From Rhodoferax sp. BAB1 (lineage in GTDB: Bacteria > Pseudomonadota > Gammaproteobacteria > Burkholderiales > Burkholderiaceae_C): a stretch of DNA of 64,000 nt. Positions within the stretch are counted from its first letter, which is position 1. Every line of letters begins with the position of its first letter. The stretch covers positions 3,120,001 through 3,184,000 of the forward strand of contig NZ_CP054424.1 of assembly GCF_013334205.1 (NCBI RefSeq), read 5' to 3'. Positions 7,766 through 15,550 of the stretch are shown piece after piece. The position numbers and the translations under genes are program-made. The notes beneath the pieces were generated by a model. That model searched no databases. It was given only the letters and a program-made list of their open reading frames with translations, and was not told the origin of the DNA.

Positions 7766-8329
7766 TCAAACAGGCTTGGGCTTGCGCGGGGCGGCTTTCT
7801 TCGCGGCCTTGGCGGCGGGCGCAGGCTTGGCCGGGGCGGCTGCAGCAGCGCTGCGCGCAGCCGCGTCTTTCATGGCCTGGCCGGCGATCTGCTGGAACTG
7901 CTGGGTCAGCGCACCCCAGTACTGCATGGGGTCGGCCAGGGGTGCGGCGGCAGCGGCCGGCTTGTCGGCCGGGGCGGCGGGCGCCGCCTTGGGTGCCTGT
8001 GCTGCTGCGGGTTTGGCCGCCGCTGGCGCGCCCGGCATGGGCCAGGCCATGCCCGCGCCGGGCATGGGCACGTTCATGCTCTTGAGCGTGGCCAGGGTCA
8101 TCTTCTGCACTTCCAGCGCCTGGATGGTGGCCTTGAGCGCGGCGGCGTTCTGGTCCAGCCAGAACTGCACGGCCTTGAGCTCGGTGATGCGTTTGTCCAG
8201 CGCCTCGGCGTCCAGGGTGGGCGCCACCCAGCCGGCCATGGGGGCCTGGCCGCCCTGGGCCAGCTTCTGCAGGAAATCGAAACCCGGTACGAACTGGCCG
8301 AAGCCGCTGGGGTCTGCCTTGTTGCTCAT
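7766..8329 (-). CDS. phaM: PhaM-type polyhydroxyalkanoate granule regulatory protein
   Basis: A 187-residue protein. The N-terminal 100 residues contain the PhaM signature (FGQFVPGFDFLQKLAQ, and TELKAVQFWLDQN) and are predicted helical. A long Ala/Pro-rich linker follows, ending in a Lys-rich tail (AKKAAPRKPKP) that resembles DNA-binding histone-like tails. In Ralstonia, PhaM activates PHA synthase and tethers granules to the nucleoid. AGGAG lies upstream of the ATG at 8329. It indicates that this organism stores polyhydroxyalkanoate. Confidence 0.85.
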   Translation of the reverse strand: MSNKADPSGFGQFVPGFDFLQKLAQGGQAPMAGWVAPTLDAEALDKRITELKAVQFWLDQNAAALKATIQALEVQKMTLATLKSMNVPMPGAGMAWPMPGAPAAAKPAAAQAPKAAPAAPADKPAAAAAPLADPMQYWGALTQQFQQIAGQAMKDAAARSAAAAAPAKPAPAAKAAKKAAPRKPKPV

Positions 8330-8365
8330 GGGCTGCTCCTGCTTCTGGTGTGCACTGTTGCCAGC

Positions 8366-10960
8366 TTACTCCATGGCCGCCGGCAAGGGCAGGGCCTGCG
8401 CGGCCAGCCCCTCGAAAACGCTGGCGGGCACCGGCCGGCTGAAGTAGTAGCCCTGGTAGGCCAGGCAGCCCTCGGTGGCCAGGGCCTGGCGCTGCGCCTC
8501 GGTTTCCACCCCCTCGGCCACCGCCTGCAGGCCCAGGCTGCGCGCCAGGGCGATGATGGTGCGCACGATGGCCGCATCGTTGGGGTCGTTCAGCAGGTCA
8601 CGCACGAAAGAGGCGTCGATCTTGAGCTGGTCCAGCGGCAGGCGCTTGAGGTAGGTCAGCGAGGAGTAGCCGGTGCCGAAGTCGTCGAGCGAGAAACTCA
8701 CGCCATGCGCACGCAGGGCCTCCATCTTGGCGATCACGCCTTCCACGTCGTCCATCAGCAGGCTTTCGGTGATCTCCAGCTTGAGCCGCGCGGCGCTGGC
8801 CCCGGTGCCCAGCAGGGTTTCCAGCACATGCGAGACGAAGTCCGGGTGGCGGAACTGCTGCACGCTGACGTTGACGGCCAGGCTGAGTTTTTGCAAGGCG
8901 GGTTGGGCAGCCCAGGCCACCAGCAGGCTGCAGGCCCGCTGCAGCACCCACAGCCCCAGCTCGTGCATCAGGCCGCTCTCTTCGGCCACGGGGATGAATT
9001 CGGCCGGCGAGACGCTGCCGCGCACCGGGTGCGTCCAGCGCAGCAGGGCTTCGGCCCCGATCAGGCGGCCGGCCGTGTCGACCTGCGGCTGGATGTGCAG
9101 CGCCAGCTGCCCGGTGTGCAGGGCCACGCGCAGGTCGCTCTGCAGCGCGGCACGCACCGACACCACCGTCTGCATGTGCGGATCGAAGAAGCGCAGGCTG
9201 TTGCGCCCGGCGGCCTTGGCCTGGTACATGGCCAGGTCGGCCTGCTTGAGCAGTTCGTCGGCCTGGACCTGGCCGTTGGTGAACAGGGCCACGCCGATGC
9301 TGGGGGTGCTGTGCTGCAGGCTGGGGCCCAGCTGGTAGGGCTGGCTCAGCGCGGCCACGATCTTGCGACCCACGGCCTCGGCCTGGCCGGCGGCGATCTC
9401 GGCGACCTCGCCCAGGTCCTCGATCAGCACGATGAACTCGTCGCCGCCCAGGCGTGCCACGGTGTCCCCCACCCGCACGCAGTAGCGCAGGCGCGCGGCC
9501 ACTTCACGCAGGAGCTGGTCGCCGACGTCGTGGCCCAGGGTGTCGTTGATGGTCTTGAAGTGGTCGAGGTCGATGAAGAGCAGGGCCCCGCCGCTGCCGT
9601 GGCGCGCGCTGGCGGCCAGGGCGTGCTGCAGGTGGTCCATCAGCAGGCGCCGGTTGGGCAGGCCGGTGAGCACGTCGTAGAAGGCGAGCTGGTGGATCTT
9701 TTCCTCGGCCTGCTTGCGGTCGCTGATGTCCACCGCGGTGCAGGCCAGCAGTTCGCCGCGGCCGCGGGCGTCGCGCAGCAGCAGGCCGCTGCTGAGCATG
9801 GGCAGTTCGCGCCCGGCATCGGCCAGCTGCAGCAGTTCGCGCGGCGCGCCGTCCTGGCCTTCGCTCACGCCGCGCCAGTAGGCTTCGGCCGTGTCCTGCC
9901 CCGAGGGGGCGTACAGGGTGAGATAACGCTGGCCGATCAGGTCTTGCGGCGCCTTGCCCTGCAGGGCCGCGCAGCGCGCATTGATGTAGACCAGCCGGCC
10001 GTCGAGCCGGGCAATCCAGGCGGCAAAGGTGGACTGGTCGAAGATGGCCTTGAAACGGCCCACCTCCTCGTGCGCGGCCTGCAAGGTGCGGGTGCGCGCA
10101 ACGACCTGGCCGCGCAGCAGCCACGCCAGCAGCAGGGCCAGCAGCAGCAGGCCGGCCACCGCCGCCAGCCCCCACCAGAAGGCGCGCGGCACGGCGGGCT
10201 CCACGACCTGGCCGCCCCATTGCTTGATGATGGAGAAATACATCGACCGCGGGTCGTTCTGCCAGTCGCGCAGGTAGCGGTCGATGGTGGCCAGCAGTTC
10301 CGGGTTGCGGTCCTGGCCGGTGGCGAAAAACAGGCGCGAGGGATTGAAGACGATGGGCGTCTCGACCAGGCGGTAACGCGGCCCGAGCCGGTTGCCGAAG
10401 AAATGGTTGGCAATGGCCGCATCGGCCTTGCCGGCTGCCACCAGGCGGAAGGCCTCGTCCAGCGAGCCCACCGGCAAGGGCTGCGGCCTGACGCCGAAAC
10501 CCGCCACCAGTTCATTGAAGAGGTTGGCCTGGATCGAGCCCCCCAGCAGGGCCACGCGCTTGCCGTCCAGGTCCAGGATGGAATAGATGGGCACGGACGG
10601 GCTGCGGTAGATCTGCGACCAGCTGTGCATGACCGGGACCTGGTGGAAATCGAAGCGCTGTTCGCGCTGCACGCTGTAGGCCACGTCGGGCATCAGGTCG
10701 ATGTTGCCGGCCTCCAGCGCCTCCAGGCAGGCCTGCCACTCGCAGGGCACGAACTGCAGGACCCAGCCCTCGCCGCGGGCCACCTCGCCCAGCAGGTCCA
10801 CGAAGATGCCGGTGGCGCGGCCCGCGGCATTGACATAGACCTTGGGTTCGTTGGCATAGACGCCGACGCGCACGGTGCGCGGCTGGGCCCAGGCCGCCGA
10901 GAGCAGCCCGAGCCACAGCGCCAGCAGTGCGACGCCCCAACGATGCAGTGTGTACGACAA
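8366..10960 (-). CDS. Bifunctional GGDEF-EAL protein with periplasmic amino-acid-type binding domain and PAS
   Basis: An 864-residue membrane sensor. Domains in order: signal peptide, a periplasmic SBP_bac_3 domain (about 25-250), one membrane helix (about 275-295), PAS (about 310-425), GGDEF (about 430-590, intact GGDEF) and EAL (about 605-850, intact EALLRW with DDFGTGYSS). Both catalytic signatures are intact, so it could make and break cyclic-di-GMP. The ligand is probably an amino acid or related small molecule. The start is TTG at 10960, backed by GGGGAGG six bases upstream. It is the first gene of a possible unit with phaM and the FIST gene. Confidence 0.9.
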   Translation of the reverse strand: MSYTLHRWGVALLALWLGLLSAAWAQPRTVRVGVYANEPKVYVNAAGRATGIFVDLLGEVARGEGWVLQFVPCEWQACLEALEAGNIDLMPDVAYSVQREQRFDFHQVPVMHSWSQIYRSPSVPIYSILDLDGKRVALLGGSIQANLFNELVAGFGVRPQPLPVGSLDEAFRLVAAGKADAAIANHFFGNRLGPRYRLVETPIVFNPSRLFFATGQDRNPELLATIDRYLRDWQNDPRSMYFSIIKQWGGQVVEPAVPRAFWWGLAAVAGLLLLALLLAWLLRGQVVARTRTLQAAHEEVGRFKAIFDQSTFAAWIARLDGRLVYINARCAALQGKAPQDLIGQRYLTLYAPSGQDTAEAYWRGVSEGQDGAPRELLQLADAGRELPMLSSGLLLRDARGRGELLACTAVDISDRKQAEEKIHQLAFYDVLTGLPNRRLLMDHLQHALAASARHGSGGALLFIDLDHFKTINDTLGHDVGDQLLREVAARLRYCVRVGDTVARLGGDEFIVLIEDLGEVAEIAAGQAEAVGRKIVAALSQPYQLGPSLQHSTPSIGVALFTNGQVQADELLKQADLAMYQAKAAGRNSLRFFDPHMQTVVSVRAALQSDLRVALHTGQLALHIQPQVDTAGRLIGAEALLRWTHPVRGSVSPAEFIPVAEESGLMHELGLWVLQRACSLLVAWAAQPALQKLSLAVNVSVQQFRHPDFVSHVLETLLGTGASAARLKLEITESLLMDDVEGVIAKMEALRAHGVSFSLDDFGTGYSSLTYLKRLPLDQLKIDASFVRDLLNDPNDAAIVRTIIALARSLGLQAVAEGVETEAQRQALATEGCLAYQGYYFSRPVPASVFEGLAAQALPLPAAME

Positions 10961-11042
10961 AGCCGCCTCCCCTCAACTCCGTGTTTCGGGCCCATCTTAG
11001 GGCCATTCACACGGGGTCGCTGAAGTGCGGCCGAAAGCGCCC

Positions 11043-12020
11043 TTACTCGACGCGGCCGATGCGCTGCACCAGCGCCGTCATGGCGCGGGCATCCGCCTGC
11101 ACGAAGCGCTCGAACTCGGGCGTGTCCTGGTACTGGAAGGAGGTGCCGGCCGCGGCCAGGGCCTGGCGCGCGCGCGCATCTTCGCTGGCGGCCTTGGCGG
11201 CCTGGCGCAGCCTGGCCAGCACGGGCTCGGGGGTGCCGGCCGGGGCAAACAGACCGGCCCACTGCGAGTAGCTGATGGGCACGCCCAGTTCCTTGAAGCT
11301 GGGCACGTCGGGCAGCGCGGCCAGACGGCCTTCGCCCCAGTGCGCCAGCACGCGCAGCTTGCCGGCACGCACGTGCTGCATCACGCTGGACGGCCCGGTG
11401 GACAGGGCATCGACCTGGCCGGACAGCAGGGCCAGCACGGCCGGACCGGCGCCGGTGTAGGGCACGTGCAGCATGAAGGTGCCGGTGGCGACCTTGAGCT
11501 GCTCCATGGGCACGTGCATGGTGCCGTAGTTGCCCGAAGAACCGAAGGTGACCTGGCCGGGTTTGGCCTTCACATGGTTGATGAAGTCCTGGTAGGTTTT
11601 CCAGGGGCTGTCGGCACGCACCACCAGCGCCGTGGGGTCGGCGGTGAAACGGGCCACGGGCTTGAGCTGGTCCAGCGTGAACATGGGGTTGCGCTTGAGC
11701 ACCTTGTCGGCCTCGGGCAGCACCACGATGGAGGACAGGGCCATGAGCAGGCTGTAGCCGTCGGCGCGGGACTTGGCGACCTGCGCCATGCCGATGCCGC
11801 CGCCGGCGCCACCCTTGTTCTCGACCACCATGGTCTGGCCCAGGGCGCGGCCCATGGCCTCGGCCACGGGGCGGCCCACGGTGTCGGCCACGCCGCCCGG
11901 CGGGAAGGGCACGAGCAGGGTGACGGGTTTGCTGGGATAGGCGTCCTGCGCGAAGGCGGGCAGGCCGGCAGCAGCCAGTGTGGCAGCGCCCAGTTGCAGG
12001 AATTCACGGCGTTGGGTCAT
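11043..12020 (-). CDS. Bug-family tripartite tricarboxylate transporter substrate-binding protein
   Basis: A 325-residue periplasmic protein. The N-terminus has a Tat-like signal (RREFLQLGAATLAAAG). The mature protein begins with the Bug pattern (YPSKPVTLLVPFPPGG) and has GAGGGIGMAQVA, which lines the ligand site. Bug proteins capture carboxylates; this one may serve the hydrolase-family gene 42 bases upstream. No membrane components of a TTT transporter are nearby, as is usual for orphan Bug genes in Burkholderiales. The divergent GntR regulator beyond the hydrolase probably controls both. Confidence 0.88.
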   Translation of the reverse strand: MTQRREFLQLGAATLAAAGLPAFAQDAYPSKPVTLLVPFPPGGVADTVGRPVAEAMGRALGQTMVVENKGGAGGGIGMAQVAKSRADGYSLLMALSSIVVLPEADKVLKRNPMFTLDQLKPVARFTADPTALVVRADSPWKTYQDFINHVKAKPGQVTFGSSGNYGTMHVPMEQLKVATGTFMLHVPYTGAGPAVLALLSGQVDALSTGPSSVMQHVRAGKLRVLAHWGEGRLAALPDVPSFKELGVPISYSQWAGLFAPAGTPEPVLARLRQAAKAASEDARARQALAAAGTSFQYQDTPEFERFVQADARAMTALVQRIGRVE

Positions 12021-12062
12021 GGTGGTCTCCTCGTTGTGGATGGTTGTCTCGGCCGAAGGAAA

Positions 12063-12944
12063 TCAGATTTCCTGCACGGGATTGTTGAGTTCGCCCAGGC
12101 CGCTGATGGCCACGCGCACGACATCACCGTGCTTGAGGAACTTCGGCGGCGTGAAGCCGATGCCCACACCCACCGAGGTGCCGGTGAGGATGATGTCACC
12201 GGGCAGCAGGGTCATGGCCGCGCTCATCTGCTCGATCAGGGTGGGCACGTCGAAGATCAGCTGCGAGATGTGGGCATTCTGGCGCTGCTCGCCGTTGACC
12301 CAGGTCTGCATGGTCATGTCGGTGGGGGCTTCGTCGGTGGTGGTGATCCAGGGGCCGACGGGGCAGAAGCCGTCGAGCGACTTGCCCAGGAACCACTGGG
12401 CGTGGTTCTTCTGCAGGTCGCGCGCGGTGACGTCGTTGGTGGCCACAAAACCCCAGACCTGCTTCATGGCGTCAGCCTTGCTGACGTTGCGGCAGGTGGT
12501 GCCGATGACGACACCGATCTCGCCCTCGTAGTCCACCGACTGGGTGTGCTTGGGGTTGAACTGGATGGGGTCGGTAGGGCCGTTGAGCGTGAGCGTGGCC
12601 TTGGTGAAGATCTGCGGATAGGCGGGGATGGCCGAGGCGCCGCCGGTGGTGGCGTTGAAGCCGCTCTTGTCGAACTCCATGGCGTGCTCGTGGTAGTTCT
12701 TGCCGACGGCGAAGGGGTTGCGCAGGAAGGCCGACAGCGGCGCCATGAATTTCACCTGGGCCATGGGCACGCGCGCCGTCACGGCGGCCTGCAGCTGCGC
12801 TGCGCTCACGCCGAGCTGGATGACGTAAAGCACCGGGTTGGGGTGCTGGGCCAGCGGGCCGCCGACCAGGGCGACTTCCTGTTTGGCTTCATCGACCAGG
12901 GCCAGGTGGATCTGGCCGTCTTTTTGTACACGTGCGATCTTCAT
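12063..12944 (-). CDS. Fumarylacetoacetate hydrolase family protein
   Basis: A 293-residue enzyme of the FAH superfamily, which hydrolyses or decarboxylates acylpyruvate-type compounds using a divalent metal. The metal-binding acidic cluster is visible in VDYEGEIGVVIG and the active-site region in LRNPFAVGKNYHEHAMEFDK. It is the first gene of a two-gene unit with the Bug receptor at 11043-12020 and is divergent from a GntR regulator. The context suggests uptake and breakdown of a carboxylic acid; the exact substrate cannot be read from the sequence. Confidence 0.87.
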   Translation of the reverse strand: MKIARVQKDGQIHLALVDEAKQEVALVGGPLAQHPNPVLYVIQLGVSAAQLQAAVTARVPMAQVKFMAPLSAFLRNPFAVGKNYHEHAMEFDKSGFNATTGGASAIPAYPQIFTKATLTLNGPTDPIQFNPKHTQSVDYEGEIGVVIGTTCRNVSKADAMKQVWGFVATNDVTARDLQKNHAQWFLGKSLDGFCPVGPWITTTDEAPTDMTMQTWVNGEQRQNAHISQLIFDVPTLIEQMSAAMTLLPGDIILTGTSVGVGIGFTPPKFLKHGDVVRVAISGLGELNNPVQEI

Positions 12945-12964
12945 GCGAACTCCTGCGGGCTAAG

Positions 12965-12984
12965 AGCAACCTTCTTTGGTTGCT
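12965..12984. promoter_or_regulatory. Inverted repeat in the GntR/FAH divergent promoter region
   Basis: AGCAACC and GGTTGCT form 7-base arms with a 6-base gap, 20 bases upstream of the FAH gene start. The surrounding 185 bases are AT-rich for this genome and also hold two similar stretches beginning TATTGGTT, at about 12984 and 13060. These are candidate binding sites for the adjacent GntR regulator. Confidence 0.35.
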
Positions 12985-13129
12985 ATTGGTTGATCTTGGT
13001 GAAAATTATAAAAGGCGGATTATCCTCTGTGTCCAGTGGAAAATACGTAGGCACCTTTTTTATTGGTTCGATTTGGTCTAGCGTTTGCTATGATCGCGGC
13101 CATCCTCTCCACCCTGCCCCATCCCGACC

Positions 13130-13801
13130 ATGGACCCGTCTGCCCTGCTGCGTGAAACCCTGCTGGAAAAACTCAAGTCCGGCATCTGGCGTGCCGGCCA
13201 CCGCATCCCGACCGAGCGCGCGCTGTGCACCGAGTACGGCCTGGGCCGCTCGGCCGTGCGCCGGGTGCTGGGACAGCTGAAAGAGGCGGGCCTGATCACG
13301 CAGACGGTGGGCAGCGGCACCTATGTGAGCGAGCGCATCGCCGCCCTGCTGCCGGCGCTGGAGTCGAGCGCCGTCGCGGCGGCGGTCAGCCCCTCCGAGC
13401 TGATGGAGGTGCGCATGGCGCTGGAGCCGGCCATCGTGGAGATGGTGATCCGCAATGCCACGCCGGCCGATTTCGCGCGCATGGCCCAGTGCTGCGAGCG
13501 CGCCGAAGCGGCACACACGCTGGAAGACTTCGAGCACTGGGACGGCCTGCTGCACGAGGTGATCGCCGAGGCCGCGCACAACAGCTTCGTGGGCCAGGTC
13601 TTCAAGCTCATGAACCAGGCCCGCGCCCAGGGCGAATGGGGCATGCTCAAACGCCGCAGCGTCACGCCCGAGCGGCGCGCGGCCTACCAGCAGGAACACC
13701 GCCAGCTGGTCGCCGCCCTGCGCGAGCGCGACCTGGAGCGCGCGCTGGAATGCACACGCGGCCACCTGCAGCACGTGCAGCGCAATCTGCTGGGGCGCTG
13801 A
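13130..13801 (+). CDS. GntR-family (FadR/FCD type) transcriptional regulator
   Basis: A 223-residue regulator. The winged helix-turn-helix occupies about residues 5-70 (RIPTERALCTEYGLGRSAVR). The FCD ligand domain follows, with LMEVRMALEP and later Asp/His positions typical of metal-dependent carboxylate sensing (EHWDGLLHEV, QQEHRQLVAA). It is divergent from the FAH-Bug pair and very likely regulates them in response to a carboxylic acid. A copy of a dispersed intergenic repeat follows the stop codon. Confidence 0.9.
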   Translation: MDPSALLRETLLEKLKSGIWRAGHRIPTERALCTEYGLGRSAVRRVLGQLKEAGLITQTVGSGTYVSERIAALLPALESSAVAAAVSPSELMEVRMALEPAIVEMVIRNATPADFARMAQCCERAEAAHTLEDFEHWDGLLHEVIAEAAHNSFVGQVFKLMNQARAQGEWGMLKRRSVTPERRAAYQQEHRQLVAALRERDLERALECTRGHLQHVQRNLLGR

Positions 13802-13817
13802 GAACTTACGAATAAAT

Positions 13818-13945
13818 CTACTGCGCGGCCCGATCGCCGCGTTGGGCGGTGCTCGCCATCCTCACGTACAGGAAGTACGTTCCGGTGGCTGTGCTCCGTC
13901 CGCCTTGCGCTCGGCCCGCTCGCTACGATTTCTTCGCAAGTTCTG
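13818..13945. repeat. Dispersed intergenic repeat, copy A
   Basis: This segment resembles 57182-57314. The conserved core reads CGTTGGGCG, TGCTCG, ATCCTCACGTAC and AAGTACGTTCCGG in the same order and spacing in both copies. CGTAC and GTACG form a short hairpin within it. It lies between the convergent GntR and PepSY genes. No reading frame is conserved between the copies. Confidence 0.7.
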
Positions 13946-14016
13946 TGCTTCTCCCGGGCCTCGGTGCTGCATGCCGCGCCCGGCCATGTCCGGGGGCAGG
14001 ACCTGTAGCACGAGAG

Positions 14017-15537
14017 CTATCGTCTTTGCCTCGCCTGTTGCGTCGCGAGCAGTAGCCGTTTGACGGCAAGGAAGATGCCGCTTGCAGCAATCAGGAGGCC
14101 ACCAAGACTGAGCAGGATCAGCGTCGTTTCCCGTGCCACGCCGGCTCGCAACCACGAGGGCAGGTCCCAGCTGTGCAGAAAATTGAAGAGCCAGCGTCCG
14201 GCACGCTGAGCGCCGTCCACACTCTGGACCAGATCCCCGCTGCGTGGATCGAGGTAGACGCAGGTCTTGCCAGGATCCGCAAACACCAGCTTGATCACTG
14301 GAAGTCTGCGCGCATTGCCAGCGTACATGGAGGCCTCCTGGCGCTCGTAATAGTAGGCATCGTAGTCGTGCAGGATTTCGACCGACACGATGGCTGCCGG
14401 TCTCAAGCTGGCAGCTGCGGTGATGAGCTGCGCATCCGGCCAGCGTTCCTGCACCGTCCAGATCTGGTCCGAACGCACGATGAGCCGGCTGTCCCCGCTG
14501 GCGCTGCGCGCCAGCAGATAGGGTGAAGCTGCCAGGACTTTCCATTCCAGTTCGCTGGTCGCGAAGCCGGCATCGCGCAGCAGGGCGAGCGCTTCGTTCG
14601 TGGTCAATGTGGCTTGCATCGAGCCGGCTGTGCCCTGGCGGTAGGCGGCCAGGTCGGGCCGGCCGTGCGCGGCACTGAAGATGCCCAGCGGGTTCATGGA
14701 CATGAGCCCGCTGAACATCCAGAGGATCAGGATAAGCCCGAAGGACAGGCCCGCCACGTGATGCCAGCGCATGGGCAGGCTGCGGTAGGGCGTGCGGCGG
14801 CCCGATTTGTAGCGGCCCTGGAAACGCCAGCGCCACAGGCCCGTGCAGGCACCCGCGACGACGCTGAGCGTGCCTGCCGCCGACAGGATGATAAGCAGCC
14901 AGGTCCAGACGGGGTCGTGCGAACCGTCGCGCAACAGGTAGAGCCAGTGCAGCCAGGCGCCGACGAAGTTCCAATAACGCTGGGCCTGCGGTGCATCCAG
15001 GACCACCTCGCCGGTGGCCGAGGAGACATAAAGCAGGGTGGCCTGCGCATCGTCCATCTGCACCTGGTAGAGCGGGCGGTGCGCGTCCAGGGCACGCCCA
15101 TGGGTCCAGCGGTCGTCCTCCACCTGGCCCAGCAGCCGCGCCGGTGCGCCGGGCAGGAAGGCGCGGGCGCCGGCCAGGGCAACGGCTTCGTCGGCGGGCG
15201 GCAGCAGCCGGCCCGTGCCGGCGTCGACCAGGCGCAGCGTGCCATCCCCCTCGCGCAAGCGGTAGCGCGGCTGGCCGCCAATGCGGGTCAGCGTGAGTTC
15301 CTGCAGCTGCGCGGGGGCGCGGCTGTGCGCCAGTGCCACCTCCGCAGGCACACAGCAGCCGGGAACCTCCAGCACGGGCAGCGCCTGCAGCCGCTCCTGC
15401 GGCAACAGCTTGGGATAGCCGATAAAGAGCATCACCACCCCGCTCACCAGCCAGAGCAGCATCAGCAGGCAAAAGCCGATGCCGCTCCAACGGTGGAACA
15501 GGTAGACGAAGCGCCTGGCGTGTGCGGTGCTCCACAT
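14017..15537 (-). CDS. PepSY-associated transmembrane protein
   Basis: A 506-residue inner-membrane protein with about four membrane helices, the first in HRWSGIGFCLLMLLWLVSG. Two large periplasmic regions carry PepSY-like sequence. Members of this group act with TonB-dependent receptors, and some reduce the imported metal complex using haem bound by membrane histidines. It begins 13 bases after the TonB receptor gene and closes the seven-gene minus-strand cluster that starts at 20385. In this setting reduction or handling of copper after import is the most attractive role, though iron-siderophore reduction is the common annotation. Confidence 0.82.
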   Translation of the reverse strand: MWSTAHARRFVYLFHRWSGIGFCLLMLLWLVSGVVMLFIGYPKLLPQERLQALPVLEVPGCCVPAEVALAHSRAPAQLQELTLTRIGGQPRYRLREGDGTLRLVDAGTGRLLPPADEAVALAGARAFLPGAPARLLGQVEDDRWTHGRALDAHRPLYQVQMDDAQATLLYVSSATGEVVLDAPQAQRYWNFVGAWLHWLYLLRDGSHDPVWTWLLIILSAAGTLSVVAGACTGLWRWRFQGRYKSGRRTPYRSLPMRWHHVAGLSFGLILILWMFSGLMSMNPLGIFSAAHGRPDLAAYRQGTAGSMQATLTTNEALALLRDAGFATSELEWKVLAASPYLLARSASGDSRLIVRSDQIWTVQERWPDAQLITAAASLRPAAIVSVEILHDYDAYYYERQEASMYAGNARRLPVIKLVFADPGKTCVYLDPRSGDLVQSVDGAQRAGRWLFNFLHSWDLPSWLRAGVARETTLILLSLGGLLIAASGIFLAVKRLLLATQQARQRR

Positions 15538-15550
15538 CAGCCGTGCCCCC

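Noticed and set aside
10536..10560. Possible defective cyclic-di-GMP domains in the sensor genes
   Set aside because: On reading the sequences, the GGDEF motifs in all three genes and the EAL motifs in the two bifunctional genes are intact.
7646..11023. A 1125-codon open frame on the + strand opposite the GGDEF-EAL, PhaM and FIST genes
   Set aside because: It runs antisense to three clearly recognised genes. In GC-rich DNA the strand opposite a coding frame often stays open; the translation is Gln/His/Gly-rich with no domain.
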